From NCBI GenBank assembly GCA_021372575.1, contig JAJFUE010000164.1, forward strand, positions 1 through 52,584: 52,584 nucleotides of DNA, written 5' to 3'. The translations under genes were made by a program, and so were the position numbers. Below are positions 35,672 to 45,905 of the stretch, piece after piece (the first letter of the stretch is position 1; every line of letters begins with the position of its first letter). The stretch comes from a bacterium (lineage in GTDB: Bacteria > Sumerlaeota > Sumerlaeia > MVZB01). The notes under the pieces are model-generated. The model was given only the letters and a program-made list of their open reading frames with translations, did not search any database and was not told the origin of the DNA.

Positions 35672-37369
35672 TCATTCCAGCGATTTCGTCACCAGCAGCG
35701 TGAAGTCGTCGAACGGCTCCGTGCCGCTGCTGAAATCCAGTGCGGCTTCGTCGATGCGCCGACAGATCTGCTCGGCCGACTGGTTCCCGAGCAGCCCGAA
35801 CATGTCGATCAACCGCTGCGTGCCGAAGCATTCGTTCTGCCCGTTCATCGTGTCGGTAACGCCATCGGAATAAATCAGCAGCATCGTGCCCGGCGGCAGA
35901 TCCACAACGTCCTGTTCATAGACCGCCCCCGGGATCACGCCCAGCAGGCAGCCGCCCGTCTCGAGCGTCGTGATCCTGCCGTCGCCCGCGCGCAGCAACG
36001 GATACACATGCCCCGCGTTGCAGTACGTGAACCGCCGCTCGGCCGGGTCGAGCACCCCAAGCATCAGCGTCACGAACATGTTGTCGGTCGAGTCGCGACA
36101 GATCAGCTGGTTGAGCCGCTCCATCAGGTCGCACAGGTGATTATCGACCAGCCCGCGCATCTCGAGCTGCACCGCCGTCCGCATCTCCGCCAGCAGGATC
36201 GCCGCCGGAACGCCTTTGCCCGAAACGTCTGCGACCGCCAACACCATGCGCCCGTCGGGCAGCGGAATCACATCGAAGTAATCGCCGCCAACCATGCGCG
36301 CCGGCCGGTTGAACCCGAAAATCTCGAACCCGGAGATCTCCGGCATCGCGCGCGGAAGCAGGTGTTCCTGAATGGTGCGCGCGATGGCAAGCTCGCGGTC
36401 GTGCGCATGCTGCTCGAGCAACTGCCGGTGAAGCTGCGAGTTCGCCAGCGCGATCGAGGTCTGGTTCGCGATGCCGCCGACAAGCCGCAGGTCGTCCTCC
36501 GTGTAGCCCTGCGCCGTGCGCCGCCGATCCAGGTAAATCACCCCCTGCGCGGTATTTTTGTACATCAGCGGCGCGCAAATCGCCGAGTGAATCTGCTGCG
36601 TCGCAATCGACTCCGCGATGTTGAACCGATTGTCGGTCGAGGCGTCGCCGACAAGCAGCGCCACCTGGTCGCTGATCGCCTGCGAGATGATCGAATTCGA
36701 AATAATGATGTCCTCGTTCGAGCTCGCCGGCCGCCGGATCAGCTTCGGCAGCAGCACCGCATGCTCCTGGTCGTAAAGCAGGATCCCGACGCGATCGGGC
36801 TCGAGCGACTGCTCGATCAGCTCGACCACGCGCTCCATCAACTCGTCCACGTCCAGCAGCGTGCTCGTGAGGTCCATGACCTTGTAGATGATGCTCAGCC
36901 GCTCGGCGTCGTCGCTGCGCACGACCAGCCGCGGCGCGACGGGCGTGTCTTCCGAGCTCAGCTTGACGATGTGCCGCGGAATCACCGGCTCATGATCCTG
37001 GCACACCCGCATCCCCGTGCCGGTCGAGTCCGCGCCGTATTCACCGTCGCGCTCGAACACGAAAATGGTTTCGCCGATCTGGATTCGGTCGCCGGGCGTC
37101 AGGTGCGCTTCGGCCTCGACGAGTTTCGCGTTGAGCAGGCTGCCGTTCTTGCTGCCGCGGTCGCGGATATACCAGCCGTCGTCGCGCAGGACAAGCAGCG
37201 TGTGATTGCGCGACATGCGCGGGTCGATGATCTGAATCTGGTTGTCCGGTCCGCGCCCGATCGTCACCTGCGGCCCGGAAAGCGGGAAAATCATGCCGAC
37301 CTGCTCGCCGGTTTCGATCACCAGCCGGCTTCGATGCGCCCTTGAAGCTTTCGGTGTGATGAGAGTCAT
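35672..37369 (-). CDS. FHA-GAF-PP2C (SpoIIE-type) serine phosphatase
   Basis: A 565-residue cytoplasmic signalling protein. FHA domain at about 15-105 (TIGRGPDNQIQI, RMSRNHTLL, DRGSKNGSLLNAKLV) binds phosphothreonine peptides. GAF domain at 160-310 (LLDVDELMERVVELIEQSLEPD to GIANQTSIALANSQ). SpoIIE/PP2C domain at 335-563 with metal ligands in MVGGDYFDVI, VADVSGKGVPAA, NAGHVYPLL, IYSDGVTDTMN and the terminal PFDDFTLLV. It links a phosphorylated partner to dephosphorylation of an anti-anti-sigma-like target. No anti-sigma or STAS gene is adjacent. The TGA is followed at once by a 7-base tract. Confidence 0.94.
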   Translation of the reverse strand: MTLITPKASRAHRSRLVIETGEQVGMIFPLSGPQVTIGRGPDNQIQIIDPRMSRNHTLLVLRDDGWYIRDRGSKNGSLLNAKLVEAEAHLTPGDRIQIGETIFVFERDGEYGADSTGTGMRVCQDHEPVIPRHIVKLSSEDTPVAPRLVVRSDDAERLSIIYKVMDLTSTLLDVDELMERVVELIEQSLEPDRVGILLYDQEHAVLLPKLIRRPASSNEDIIISNSIISQAISDQVALLVGDASTDNRFNIAESIATQQIHSAICAPLMYKNTAQGVIYLDRRRTAQGYTEDDLRLVGGIANQTSIALANSQLHRQLLEQHAHDRELAIARTIQEHLLPRAMPEISGFEIFGFNRPARMVGGDYFDVIPLPDGRMVLAVADVSGKGVPAAILLAEMRTAVQLEMRGLVDNHLCDLMERLNQLICRDSTDNMFVTLMLGVLDPAERRFTYCNAGHVYPLLRAGDGRITTLETGGCLLGVIPGAVYEQDVVDLPPGTMLLIYSDGVTDTMNGQNECFGTQRLIDMFGLLGNQSAEQICRRIDEAALDFSSGTEPFDDFTLLVTKSLE

Positions 37370-37494
37370 GCGTACATCCCTGTATGGTGGTTCTCAAGAG
37401 CTGATCATGGGGATCATACCCCGTGCCAATATCCGATTGCAAGCCGCCGCAACCCCTGTATATTTTATCGGTTGTCACAACGAGCACCTGTAAT

Positions 37495-37522
37495 TCCACG
37501 ACCCACGATCCACGATCCACGA
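37495..37522. repeat. 7-base tandem tract (TCCACGA), four units
   Basis: TCCACGA / CCCACGA / TCCACGA / TCCACGA, the reverse complement of the tract type at 7854-7881 and 41584-41611, lies in the divergent promoter region between the phosphatase and the kinase. Confidence 0.85.
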
Positions 37523-37591
37523 ATCTCAAGTTCACCCTCCCCCGACCGATAAGAAACGGGGGGCTTGGGCCTTTTCGACCCCGGTACGCCT

Positions 37592-39081
37592 ATGGACTCG
37601 AACTTGAAGCGACACCTTCCGACCGCCGATTCGCGCCTGCGCATGCGCCTGATCATCAGCGTTCCCGCGTTGCTGATGCTCGTCTGCATCGGCACCGGCC
37701 TCGTGTCGTACCTGTCGTTCGAAGCCTATTGGGACCGCTTCATCCAGAACGGCATGGGCGATCTTGCGGGCCGCCTGCTGCGCGTCCACCTTTCGGCGAT
37801 GCTCATCCTCGCGGTGGTCGCCGGCTCGATGGGCCTGCTCCTTGCCCATGCGATCCTCAAGCCGATCCGCGCCATCGCCGACGCCACGCGCAACATCGCC
37901 GACGGCCGCCTCGAGATCGACACGCCCAAGCTGCCCGCCGCGCCCGAACTCGAGGAACTCTCGCATTCCTTCGACGACATGATCCAGCGCCTGCGCGAAT
38001 CCTTCATCGAGCGCAACCGCCATCTGATGGCCGGCATCCCGATCGGCGCCATCACCACCGACTCCGCCGGTCGCATCAGCGCCGTCAGCCCGCAAGCCGC
38101 AAGCATCCTGAACCTGCCCGAGCAGGCCCTCGTCGGCCGCAAACTTGAAGACCTCGGCGACGTGCTCCCCGCAACCTCGCGCGCGATCATGGCCGGCATC
38201 CTCGACCGGCTCGTCGATCGCGCCGCCCTCGAGGACGAGGAGTTCACGGTCGGTTCCGAAGCCGACAACACAAACGGCGTCATCGTCAGCTCGACGTGGC
38301 TGCGCAATTCGCGGCAGGAACCCTATGGCCGCCTCCTCTGTTTCCGCCCGTCCGCGCCGATGAGCGACCTCTCGGACCACCTCAGCCGCACCGACCAGCT
38401 CGCCGCGCTCGGCACGTTCTGCCTCGGCCTCGCGCACGAGCTGCGCAACCCCCTCGGCGCGATCAAGGGCCTCAGCCAGCTCCTGCAACTCGAGCGCGGC
38501 CTCCAGCCGAACGCTCAGGAATACATCCGCCGCATGGTCGGCGAGGTCGATCGCGTCGATCGCTTCATCGGCCGCCTCCTCGAGATGACCGATGAGCCGA
38601 CCGACACGCCGCGCCTCGCCTCCATTGACGACATCATCCGGCTCGCGCGGCTTCAGGCCGAATTCGAAGTCGAGCCGGCGCGCCGCGAAAAAATCATGCT
38701 GCGCTGCCGGATCGCGGCCGGCCTGCCGCAGGTGCGCATCCAGTCCGAGCGCGTCGGCCAGGCCGTCGGCCGCATCCTGCAAAACGCCTACGAATCGGCC
38801 GCGCCCGAATCTGTCATCGAGATTACGGCCGCGTTGGGCGCAAAAGGCATCGAGCTCAGCATCCATAACGATGGCTCCACGATCGCGCCCGAGAACCGCC
38901 GCCGCATTTTCGAGCCGTTCTTCACCACGCGCGAGCGTGCCACCGGCCTCGGCCTCACGATCGCACGCCAGGTCATCGCGCAAAACGGCGGCTCCCTCGA
39001 TTGCGCGTGCGGCGGCAACGACGTGACGTTCATCGTCCGCCTGCCCGCCGAGACGCCGATCGCGACGGAGGGTATCCGCCC

Positions 39082-39085
<4 letters not shown>
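37592..39085 (+). CDS. Membrane sensor histidine kinase with HAMP and PAS domains
   Basis: A 497-residue NtrB-like kinase. Two membrane helices (about 24-46 and 68-90) flank only a short extracytoplasmic loop, so sensing is probably membrane-embedded or cytoplasmic. HAMP (about 90-145; HAILKPIRAIADATRNIADG) is followed by PAS (150-255; GIPIGAITTDSAGRISAVSP), HisKA with H282 in LAHELRNPLGAIKGL and HATPase_c with LQNAYESAAPES, FEPFFTTRERATGLGLTIA. The start is uncertain because the ribosome site is weak. Its stop overlaps the ATG of the next gene (ATGA), so kinase and regulator are made together. Confidence 0.92.
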
Positions 39086-40506
<1,421 letters not shown>

Positions 40507-40667
40507 TGCGGCAGAAAACCGTTGGTTTCCTGTCGCCCCTGGGGCTCGGTCATTCAGGCGCTCTGGACCGGGGGCTCCTTCGCGCGCATTTTTTTCTTGC
40601 GCGCCCGGCCTCGTTCGAATATAAGTTTAGTAATGAACAGTTGATATAAGAATCAGGAGCGGCGGTC

Positions 40668-41603
40668 ATGAAAAATCTCAGGCGGGTGTGGCGGGTCTTG
40701 CGGTGGTTTGCCGGCGTGGCGGCGATCCTCGTTGCCGGTGTGGTGTGTTACGCCTGCGCGGCCGGCCGCATGGTCGATCGCGAGATCGCCAATACGCCGC
40801 GCGACGCGAAGACCGGCATCGTCCTCGGCGCCGAGCCGATCGACATCGATCCGCCGTCGGGCGACCGGCCGACCACGGCCGTCCTCATGCTGCACGGCTT
40901 CGTCGGTTCGCGCCGCGATTTCGCCGACCTCGGCGTCCGCCTCGCCGCGCAGGGTTATCACGTGCGCCTGGCGCGCCTGCCCGGCCACGGCACCACGCCG
41001 CGCGACTTCGCCGAGCAGACGCCCGAGTCGATGCTCGCCGGCGCGCGCGCCGAACTCGCCAGTCTGCGCAAGCAGTATAAAGCCGTTTACGTGATGGGCT
41101 TCTCGATGGGCGGCGCGATCGGCTCGATCCTGGCCAGCGAGGGCGACGTCGATCGCCTCGTGTTGATCTCGCCGTATTACGGAGTGACATACCGCTGGTT
41201 CTACATCCTGCCGGCCGAAACGTGGAACGGGATGCTCGGCTGGGCGATCCCATACGTGGTCAAGACCCCCATGTTCGTGCAGGTCAACCGTGTCGAGGCG
41301 AAGAAGGAAATCTACAGCTATCACGCCGTGCCGACGCGCGGCGCCGCGACGCTCATGACGCTCGGCCGCAAGGCGCGCACGCCCGAGACGCTCGCCGCGA
41401 TCAAGTGCCCCGTCCTGATGGTCGCCTCCGAGGGCGACATGGCAAGCTCCCCCCGCTGGTGCCACAAGGCCTTCGCCCGCATCGGCGCCACCAACAAGCA
41501 CGAAGTCTGGTTCACCACCCGCTCGAACCACCACCTGATGTGGGATTACGACCGTGAAGAAGCCAAGCGCGCGATCCAGGAGTTCGTGGATCGTGAATCG
41601 TGA
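40668..41603 (+). CDS. Alpha/beta hydrolase (serine esterase/lipase type) with N-terminal membrane anchor
   Basis: A 311-residue protein: one N-terminal hydrophobic segment (WFAGVAAILVAGVVCYACA), then an alpha/beta hydrolase fold. LMLHGFVGSRRDF is the oxyanion region, S146 in GFSMGGAIGS the nucleophile, D in VASEGDMASS and H in RSNHHLMWDYD complete the triad. It resembles monoglyceride lipase/carboxylesterases (GxSxG with HGFxGS). AGGAG lies about 8 bases before the ATG. The last five residues (VDRES) and the TGA come from a TCGTGAA/TCGTGGA 7-base tract. A bidirectional terminator lies downstream. Confidence 0.88.
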   Translation: MKNLRRVWRVLRWFAGVAAILVAGVVCYACAAGRMVDREIANTPRDAKTGIVLGAEPIDIDPPSGDRPTTAVLMLHGFVGSRRDFADLGVRLAAQGYHVRLARLPGHGTTPRDFAEQTPESMLAGARAELASLRKQYKAVYVMGFSMGGAIGSILASEGDVDRLVLISPYYGVTYRWFYILPAETWNGMLGWAIPYVVKTPMFVQVNRVEAKKEIYSYHAVPTRGAATLMTLGRKARTPETLAAIKCPVLMVASEGDMASSPRWCHKAFARIGATNKHEVWFTTRSNHHLMWDYDREEAKRAIQEFVDRES

Positions 41604-41611
41604 ATCGTGGA
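41584..41611. repeat. 7-base tandem tract (TCGTGGA) encoding the end of the hydrolase
   Basis: TCGTGGA / TCGTGAA / TCGTGAA / TCGTGGA. The hydrolase stop (41601-41603) lies in the third unit, so the tract supplies the C-terminal residues and stop. Confidence 0.88.
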
Positions 41612-41623
41612 TCGTGCAGCCAT

Positions 41624-41682
41624 CCCATAATTCCCATAATTCCCATGATTCCCATAGGTCCCATACGTCCCATACGTCCCAT
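41624..41682. repeat. 9-base tandem tract (CCCATAATT / CCCATACGT), six to seven units
   Basis: CCCATAATT / CCCATAATT / CCCATGATT / CCCATAGGT / CCCATACGT / CCCATACGT / CCCAT, perfectly phased at 9 bases, between the 7-base tract and the terminator. Confidence 0.9.
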
Positions 41683-41699
41683 TCCCCCACCCCCAAACG

Positions 41700-41742
41700 A
41701 AAATCCCGAACCCGTTCGAACGGATTCGGGATTTTCTCTTTT
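41700..41742 (+). terminator. Bidirectional rho-independent terminator
   Basis: An 11-bp stem AAAATCCCGAA (41700-41710) with TTCGGGATTTT (41725-41735), extended by CGTTCGAACG in the loop, followed by TCTCTTTT on the plus strand and by T-rich sequence on the minus strand. It serves the convergent hydrolase and DUF4838 genes. Confidence 0.88.
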
Positions 41743-41782
41743 ATTATTTTCGAATTTCGATATTCGAATTTCGGATTTATTT

Positions 41783-44083
41783 TTAATCCAGCTTCTTCAT
41801 TTCCTCCGCCAACCCCGGCAGTCCCGTTCCGCGGGCGTTACCGCGACCACCCGGTATGAGCCTCGTCGCATCAAGCCCGTTCTTGCGGTTGACGTGCGTT
41901 GAGCCCCACTGCATTGACTTCGTGTCCGCCTCGAGGATCTTCGAGTATTTCTCGACGCCGGCATAGGCCTCGCGCGCCGCCTGCTTGTCGCCGGCATTGA
42001 GCGCCATGCGCGTGGCGATGATCCGGTCGTAGATGTTCATCTGGTTTTCGCCGTAGGTAAACAGGCCGTCATCTTCGGCAATTCGTTTCCTAACGTCATC
42101 CGGCAGCCGCATCGCCTTGACCTTCTCGAGCTTCACGTGCGCGTCCTTGAGCGCCGCCATCGTCTCGTCCCAGTCCGGCCCATCGTCCTTGTCGAAGTGC
42201 GCCGTCTGATACTGCATGTGATTGCTCGTGAAGATTTGTTTGCTGTTCTTCATCAGGTTGGCCGCGATCGGGTAGCGCACCTCATACGAGTTGCACATCG
42301 CCGTGCGCAGGCTCCCGTAGAAGTCGCGCATGCCGTCGGCCGCCTCGCCGTAGCGCCCGGCATAGTAATCGTCGAGCAGCTTGTCCACGTCCTGCATCGG
42401 GTTCCACAGCATGCGCGCCAGTTGCCACTGCGTCAGCGTGCGCGTGCCCCAGTTGGCGACCGGCGTGTGCATGTAGTGCATGTGCCGCGCGCCGTGCCGG
42501 TAATACCACGGGATGTCGGCGCGCATGATCTCGTCGAGCACGACCGGCAGATGGTTGAAGTGCGACACATTATAATATTCGCCGACGAACATCTGCCCCT
42601 TGAACGTGCGGCTGTCGCCCTCGGCCCAGCCAAGGTAATTGCCGAAGTATTTCTGATTATAGCTGCACTTGGGATCGGCGAACGTGTGCACGTAGCAGCG
42701 GTCGATCGGAAAGAAGATCGGCTGGCACTTGTTGTAGTCGAAGTCGGCCGGCAGCGGCTTGGTCGGCGGCTCGATGATGTCCGCATACGTCAGGAACTGG
42801 ATCGAGAGGTCGTGCTTGAGGCGCCCGTCCTTGCGCGCCTTGTCGATCTCCGCGCGCAGCCGCAGGATCAGCCCCATGTTGCGGTCCGTGTGCGAGCCGA
42901 GCTTCTGGCACTCCGCGCAGTCGCAGAAGCAGTTGTAGCCGTCGAACATCCAGAAGTTGATCGAGTCGGCCAGCGCCCACTTGCCCTTGCTGAGCGCGTT
43001 CACAACGTTCTTCATGAACTCGGCCACGCCGTCAGGATTCGAGTCGCAGATGTTCGTGCCGGCGTCGCCGCGCATGTTGAACATGCGCTTGCCCTTCTTC
43101 ATGCCGTACCACTCGGGGTGGACTTCCTTGTATTGCAGGATGCCGTCGCCGTTCTGGTCGCCTTTGTAGTCGCCCTTCGGATACGGGTCGGCCGGCTTGC
43201 CCTTGCTCGCCGGGAACTCGGGAACGTAATACGGATACTCCGAATCGTGGTTGATGTATTTGGTTTGCAGGTCGTGGCTGCCGCAGGTCAGTTGGATGCC
43301 GCGCATCTTGGCGTTGGCCGGGTCGGTCTGCTCGACCGTCCAGAAGTTCATCCGGTTGCGCCCCATCCATTCAATGAACTCCGGCGTGCCGCGGTCTTCC
43401 CACGCCCAAAACCCGCGCGTGAAAAACTTCGGTCCGTCGATGACGTCTATTGCCATGATAGGGGGTTCGGTTTGGAGATTTTTACTATCTAACGAGGTCA
43501 CCCAATAGCCGACGGGAGGCACGTATTCGTTCATCTCGCCCGGGCCGTACCAGCGCACGCCGAGCCGGTCGAGATACCCGTATGCCGCGTAGAGCGTCCC
43601 GATGCGATCGGCGCCGGCAAGCACGAGCACGGGCGGATTCATGTCGGGCCGACCGATCATCCGATACGTCTGGTTCTTGCCCTTTTCTTTCGCGTCGAGC
43701 CCGAGCTTTTTCGCGCGCGCGGCGACCTGCTTGTTGCTGCGCGCGTTGCCGACGAGGATCGCCGGTCCCTTGAGCTTCGTGTCGTCATCAACGATCGGGA
43801 AGTTCTTCGCGTCGGCCGGATCGAGCCCCGTCACCTTGCAAAGATAATTGTGCAGCTCGAGCGCCGCGAGCGCCTCGGTGCAGACGATCGTGTCCGGCCC
43901 CTCGGCGACGCTCCAATCGACCTTGTCGCGCGCCGCGACGGCATCCTGCGCCGTCTTGAACGACCCGAGGTTCACGACGATCGCCGTGTGCGATTTCGCC
44001 GTAAAGCCGCCTGGCAGATGCGAGCAGCCGACCGCGGCCAGCCCCAGCAGGATAAAGAACACGGTTCGTGCAGATCGGTTCAT
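41783..44083 (-). CDS. DUF4838 lipoprotein (glycoside hydrolase-like) with an EF-hand loop
   Basis: A 766-residue lipoprotein; ATG 44083 has AAGGA 7 bases upstream and lipobox VGC near residue 20. The N-terminal alpha/beta domain (35-190; LVGNARSNKQVAARA, RIGTLYAAYGYLDRLG) resembles the small domain of alpha-glucuronidases and hexosaminidases. The DUF4838 barrel follows (FTRGFWAWEDRG, WMGRNRMNFWTVEQ, HPEWYGMKKGKR, then the Cys-rich WMFDGYNCFCDCAEC). A canonical EF-hand calcium loop, D309 to E320 (DQNGDGILQYKE), sits just before HPEWYG. It is probably exported and acts on polysaccharide. DUF4838 proteins are common in Planctomycetes, Verrucomicrobia and relatives. Confidence 0.88.
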   Translation of the reverse strand: MNRSARTVFFILLGLAAVGCSHLPGGFTAKSHTAIVVNLGSFKTAQDAVAARDKVDWSVAEGPDTIVCTEALAALELHNYLCKVTGLDPADAKNFPIVDDDTKLKGPAILVGNARSNKQVAARAKKLGLDAKEKGKNQTYRMIGRPDMNPPVLVLAGADRIGTLYAAYGYLDRLGVRWYGPGEMNEYVPPVGYWVTSLDSKNLQTEPPIMAIDVIDGPKFFTRGFWAWEDRGTPEFIEWMGRNRMNFWTVEQTDPANAKMRGIQLTCGSHDLQTKYINHDSEYPYYVPEFPASKGKPADPYPKGDYKGDQNGDGILQYKEVHPEWYGMKKGKRMFNMRGDAGTNICDSNPDGVAEFMKNVVNALSKGKWALADSINFWMFDGYNCFCDCAECQKLGSHTDRNMGLILRLRAEIDKARKDGRLKHDLSIQFLTYADIIEPPTKPLPADFDYNKCQPIFFPIDRCYVHTFADPKCSYNQKYFGNYLGWAEGDSRTFKGQMFVGEYYNVSHFNHLPVVLDEIMRADIPWYYRHGARHMHYMHTPVANWGTRTLTQWQLARMLWNPMQDVDKLLDDYYAGRYGEAADGMRDFYGSLRTAMCNSYEVRYPIAANLMKNSKQIFTSNHMQYQTAHFDKDDGPDWDETMAALKDAHVKLEKVKAMRLPDDVRKRIAEDDGLFTYGENQMNIYDRIIATRMALNAGDKQAAREAYAGVEKYSKILEADTKSMQWGSTHVNRKNGLDATRLIPGGRGNARGTGLPGLAEEMKKLD

Positions 44084-44507
44084 GGTGAAATCCTTTGAAT
44101 GAATTCCCGGAAAGCGCCCGGCCGCGGCTAAACACAACCCCCCCACCCAGCCTCGTCCGACAAAAAGCAAAACGCCCGCCGATAGACGCGCTTACGGTCA
44201 TGGCCCGTCGTATGTGTTTAGCGGCCTCGAGATGATCGTGTTTAATTAGCGTGAATACCCAGCCCCGGCAGGGGCGGCATAAGTTAGCCCAGGGTGGAGC
44301 GAAGCGGAACCCTGGGTTGGCGGGTTCTTTTCATTACGAGCCCCGGCAGGGGCGATACAGTCTGCCTTGCGTTCATGTGCCGCCCCTGCCGGTGCTTTGC
44401 CTCACTCCCGAATCTCGGGCATTGCAATAAAAACCAGATCGAAATGAACATGGTGGTGCAAGGCTGCACCACCATGAATGAGCAATCCAATCGATTGTTT
44501 ACTTCGC
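44084..44507. other. Intergenic region with AGCCCAGGGTGG and CCGGCAGGGG repeats, no gene
   Basis: Two copies of AGCCCCGGCAGGGGCG (44261-44276, 44339-44354), an inverted relative (GCCGCCCCTGCCGG, about 44380-44394) and a 33-nt AGCCCAGGGTGGAGCGAAGC hairpin (44286-44318; 32 of 33 identical to 14134-14166). A small GTGCAAGGCTGCACCAC hairpin is near 44455. No coding frame is convincing. Confidence 0.8.
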
Positions 44508-45737
44508 TTACGACCCGAACTTGTTGAGCTTGCCGGCGTTGGCCAGCAGCAGGCCCATCAGCTTCTCGCTGTAGATCGTGCCGATGCTGCCGCGCAGGCA
44601 TTCGCTCTCACTGAACGCCTTCGTGTCATCGACGTCGCAGTTCTCGCCGCACACCAGCAGCGGCACCGGGTGGAACGAGTGTCCCTTCATCACGTACGGC
44701 GTGCAGTGGTCGCCGGTGATCGCGATCACGTTCGGCCCGAGCTTCAAAATATCGGCCAGCGCCGCGTCGAACTCCTCGATGACGTGCACCTTGTAATCCA
44801 AATTCCCGTCCTCGCCGCTCGAGTCGGTCTTCTTCACGTGGAAGAAGAAGAAATCGTATTCGTTCCACACGGCCTTGAGCGTCTCGACTTCCTCGGCGAT
44901 CGTCTGGCCGGTTTCCAGCACCTTCATGCCCGCGAGGCTCGCCACGCCGCGATACAGCGGATACGTCGCGATCGCGCACGGGTTCAGTTTATACAGATCC
45001 TGAAACGACGGCAGGCCCGGATCGACCGAGAACCCGCGCAGCACCAAACCATTTGCCTTCGGCTCGTCGGCGATCGTCTCGAACGCCTTCGCGATGAACT
45101 TGTTGGCGATGTCGGCGGTCTTCTTCGCCGCCGCGCTGTCGGTAAACGCCTTCGCCGGCAGCGTCTCGAGCCCGACCTTTTGCGGGTCGGTATCGAGCAC
45201 TTCGGGCGCAAGCCCCGGCGCTTCGAAAATTGTGCAGAACCGGTATTCCTTGACCGGCAGGACGTGGATTTTCACGCCATCGATTTCCTTGATCGCCGCC
45301 TGCAGCTTGGCGCAGATGCGCGCGCCCTCTTCGCTCGGGATGCGGCCGGCGCGCCGGTCCGTGATCTTCTTGTCGGCCCCGAGCGTGCAGAAGTTGCCGC
45401 GCGTCGCGACCATGTTCTCGTTCAGCCTGAAGTTGATCCCGCACGCCTCGAGCACGCCGCGGCCGATCTCATGTGCCGGGACGATCGGGTCATAGCCGAA
45501 CAGCGCCAGGTGGCCGGGCCCCGACCCGGGCGTGATGCCGACGTCGGCCGGATTGGCGCGCCCCAGCGCGCTCCTGGTGGCCAGTGCGTCCAGATTGGGT
45601 GTCTTGGCGATTTCGAGCGCGGTCTTCGGCGAGTTCATCGTGTGAATCCCGCCGACGCCGTCCATGACGATCAGGACGATCTTGGAGTCGGTTTTAACGG
45701 CCAGTTTTTGCAGCAATTGCTGACGGGCAGTAGCCAT
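44508..45737 (-). CDS. apgM: 2,3-bisphosphoglycerate-independent phosphoglycerate mutase, archaeal type
   Basis: A 409-residue alkaline-phosphatase-superfamily enzyme that interconverts 2- and 3-phosphoglycerate in glycolysis. Metal site and nucleophile: IVLIVMDGVGG (D26), S72 in PGSGPGHLALFGYDP, FHVKKTDSSGEDGN and IAITGDHCTP. TDRRAGRI is the substrate lid. The ATG at 45737 has AAAGG about 9 bases upstream; a longer frame exists. It stands alone between repeat-rich regions. A proposed homoserine kinase relative (ThrB-like) is the nearest alternative, but the catalytic Ser context fits ApgM. Confidence 0.9.
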   Translation of the reverse strand: MATARQQLLQKLAVKTDSKIVLIVMDGVGGIHTMNSPKTALEIAKTPNLDALATRSALGRANPADVGITPGSGPGHLALFGYDPIVPAHEIGRGVLEACGINFRLNENMVATRGNFCTLGADKKITDRRAGRIPSEEGARICAKLQAAIKEIDGVKIHVLPVKEYRFCTIFEAPGLAPEVLDTDPQKVGLETLPAKAFTDSAAAKKTADIANKFIAKAFETIADEPKANGLVLRGFSVDPGLPSFQDLYKLNPCAIATYPLYRGVASLAGMKVLETGQTIAEEVETLKAVWNEYDFFFFHVKKTDSSGEDGNLDYKVHVIEEFDAALADILKLGPNVIAITGDHCTPYVMKGHSFHPVPLLVCGENCDVDDTKAFSESECLRGSIGTIYSEKLMGLLLANAGKLNKFGS

Positions 45738-45905
45738 GTGGATGACCTTTCGTGGTTCGATCAGGATTGCACCGGGGGCCTCGCGGAACACCGGCTTCAT
45801 GCTTTAAATTCGATATATACCCGCAAACCCCGGCAACCGGCCAGAGATTTCGGAGCGAGCACGACGGCTGTGGCATGCCGCGTAGTTCGCCGCGCGATTA
45901 ATTCT

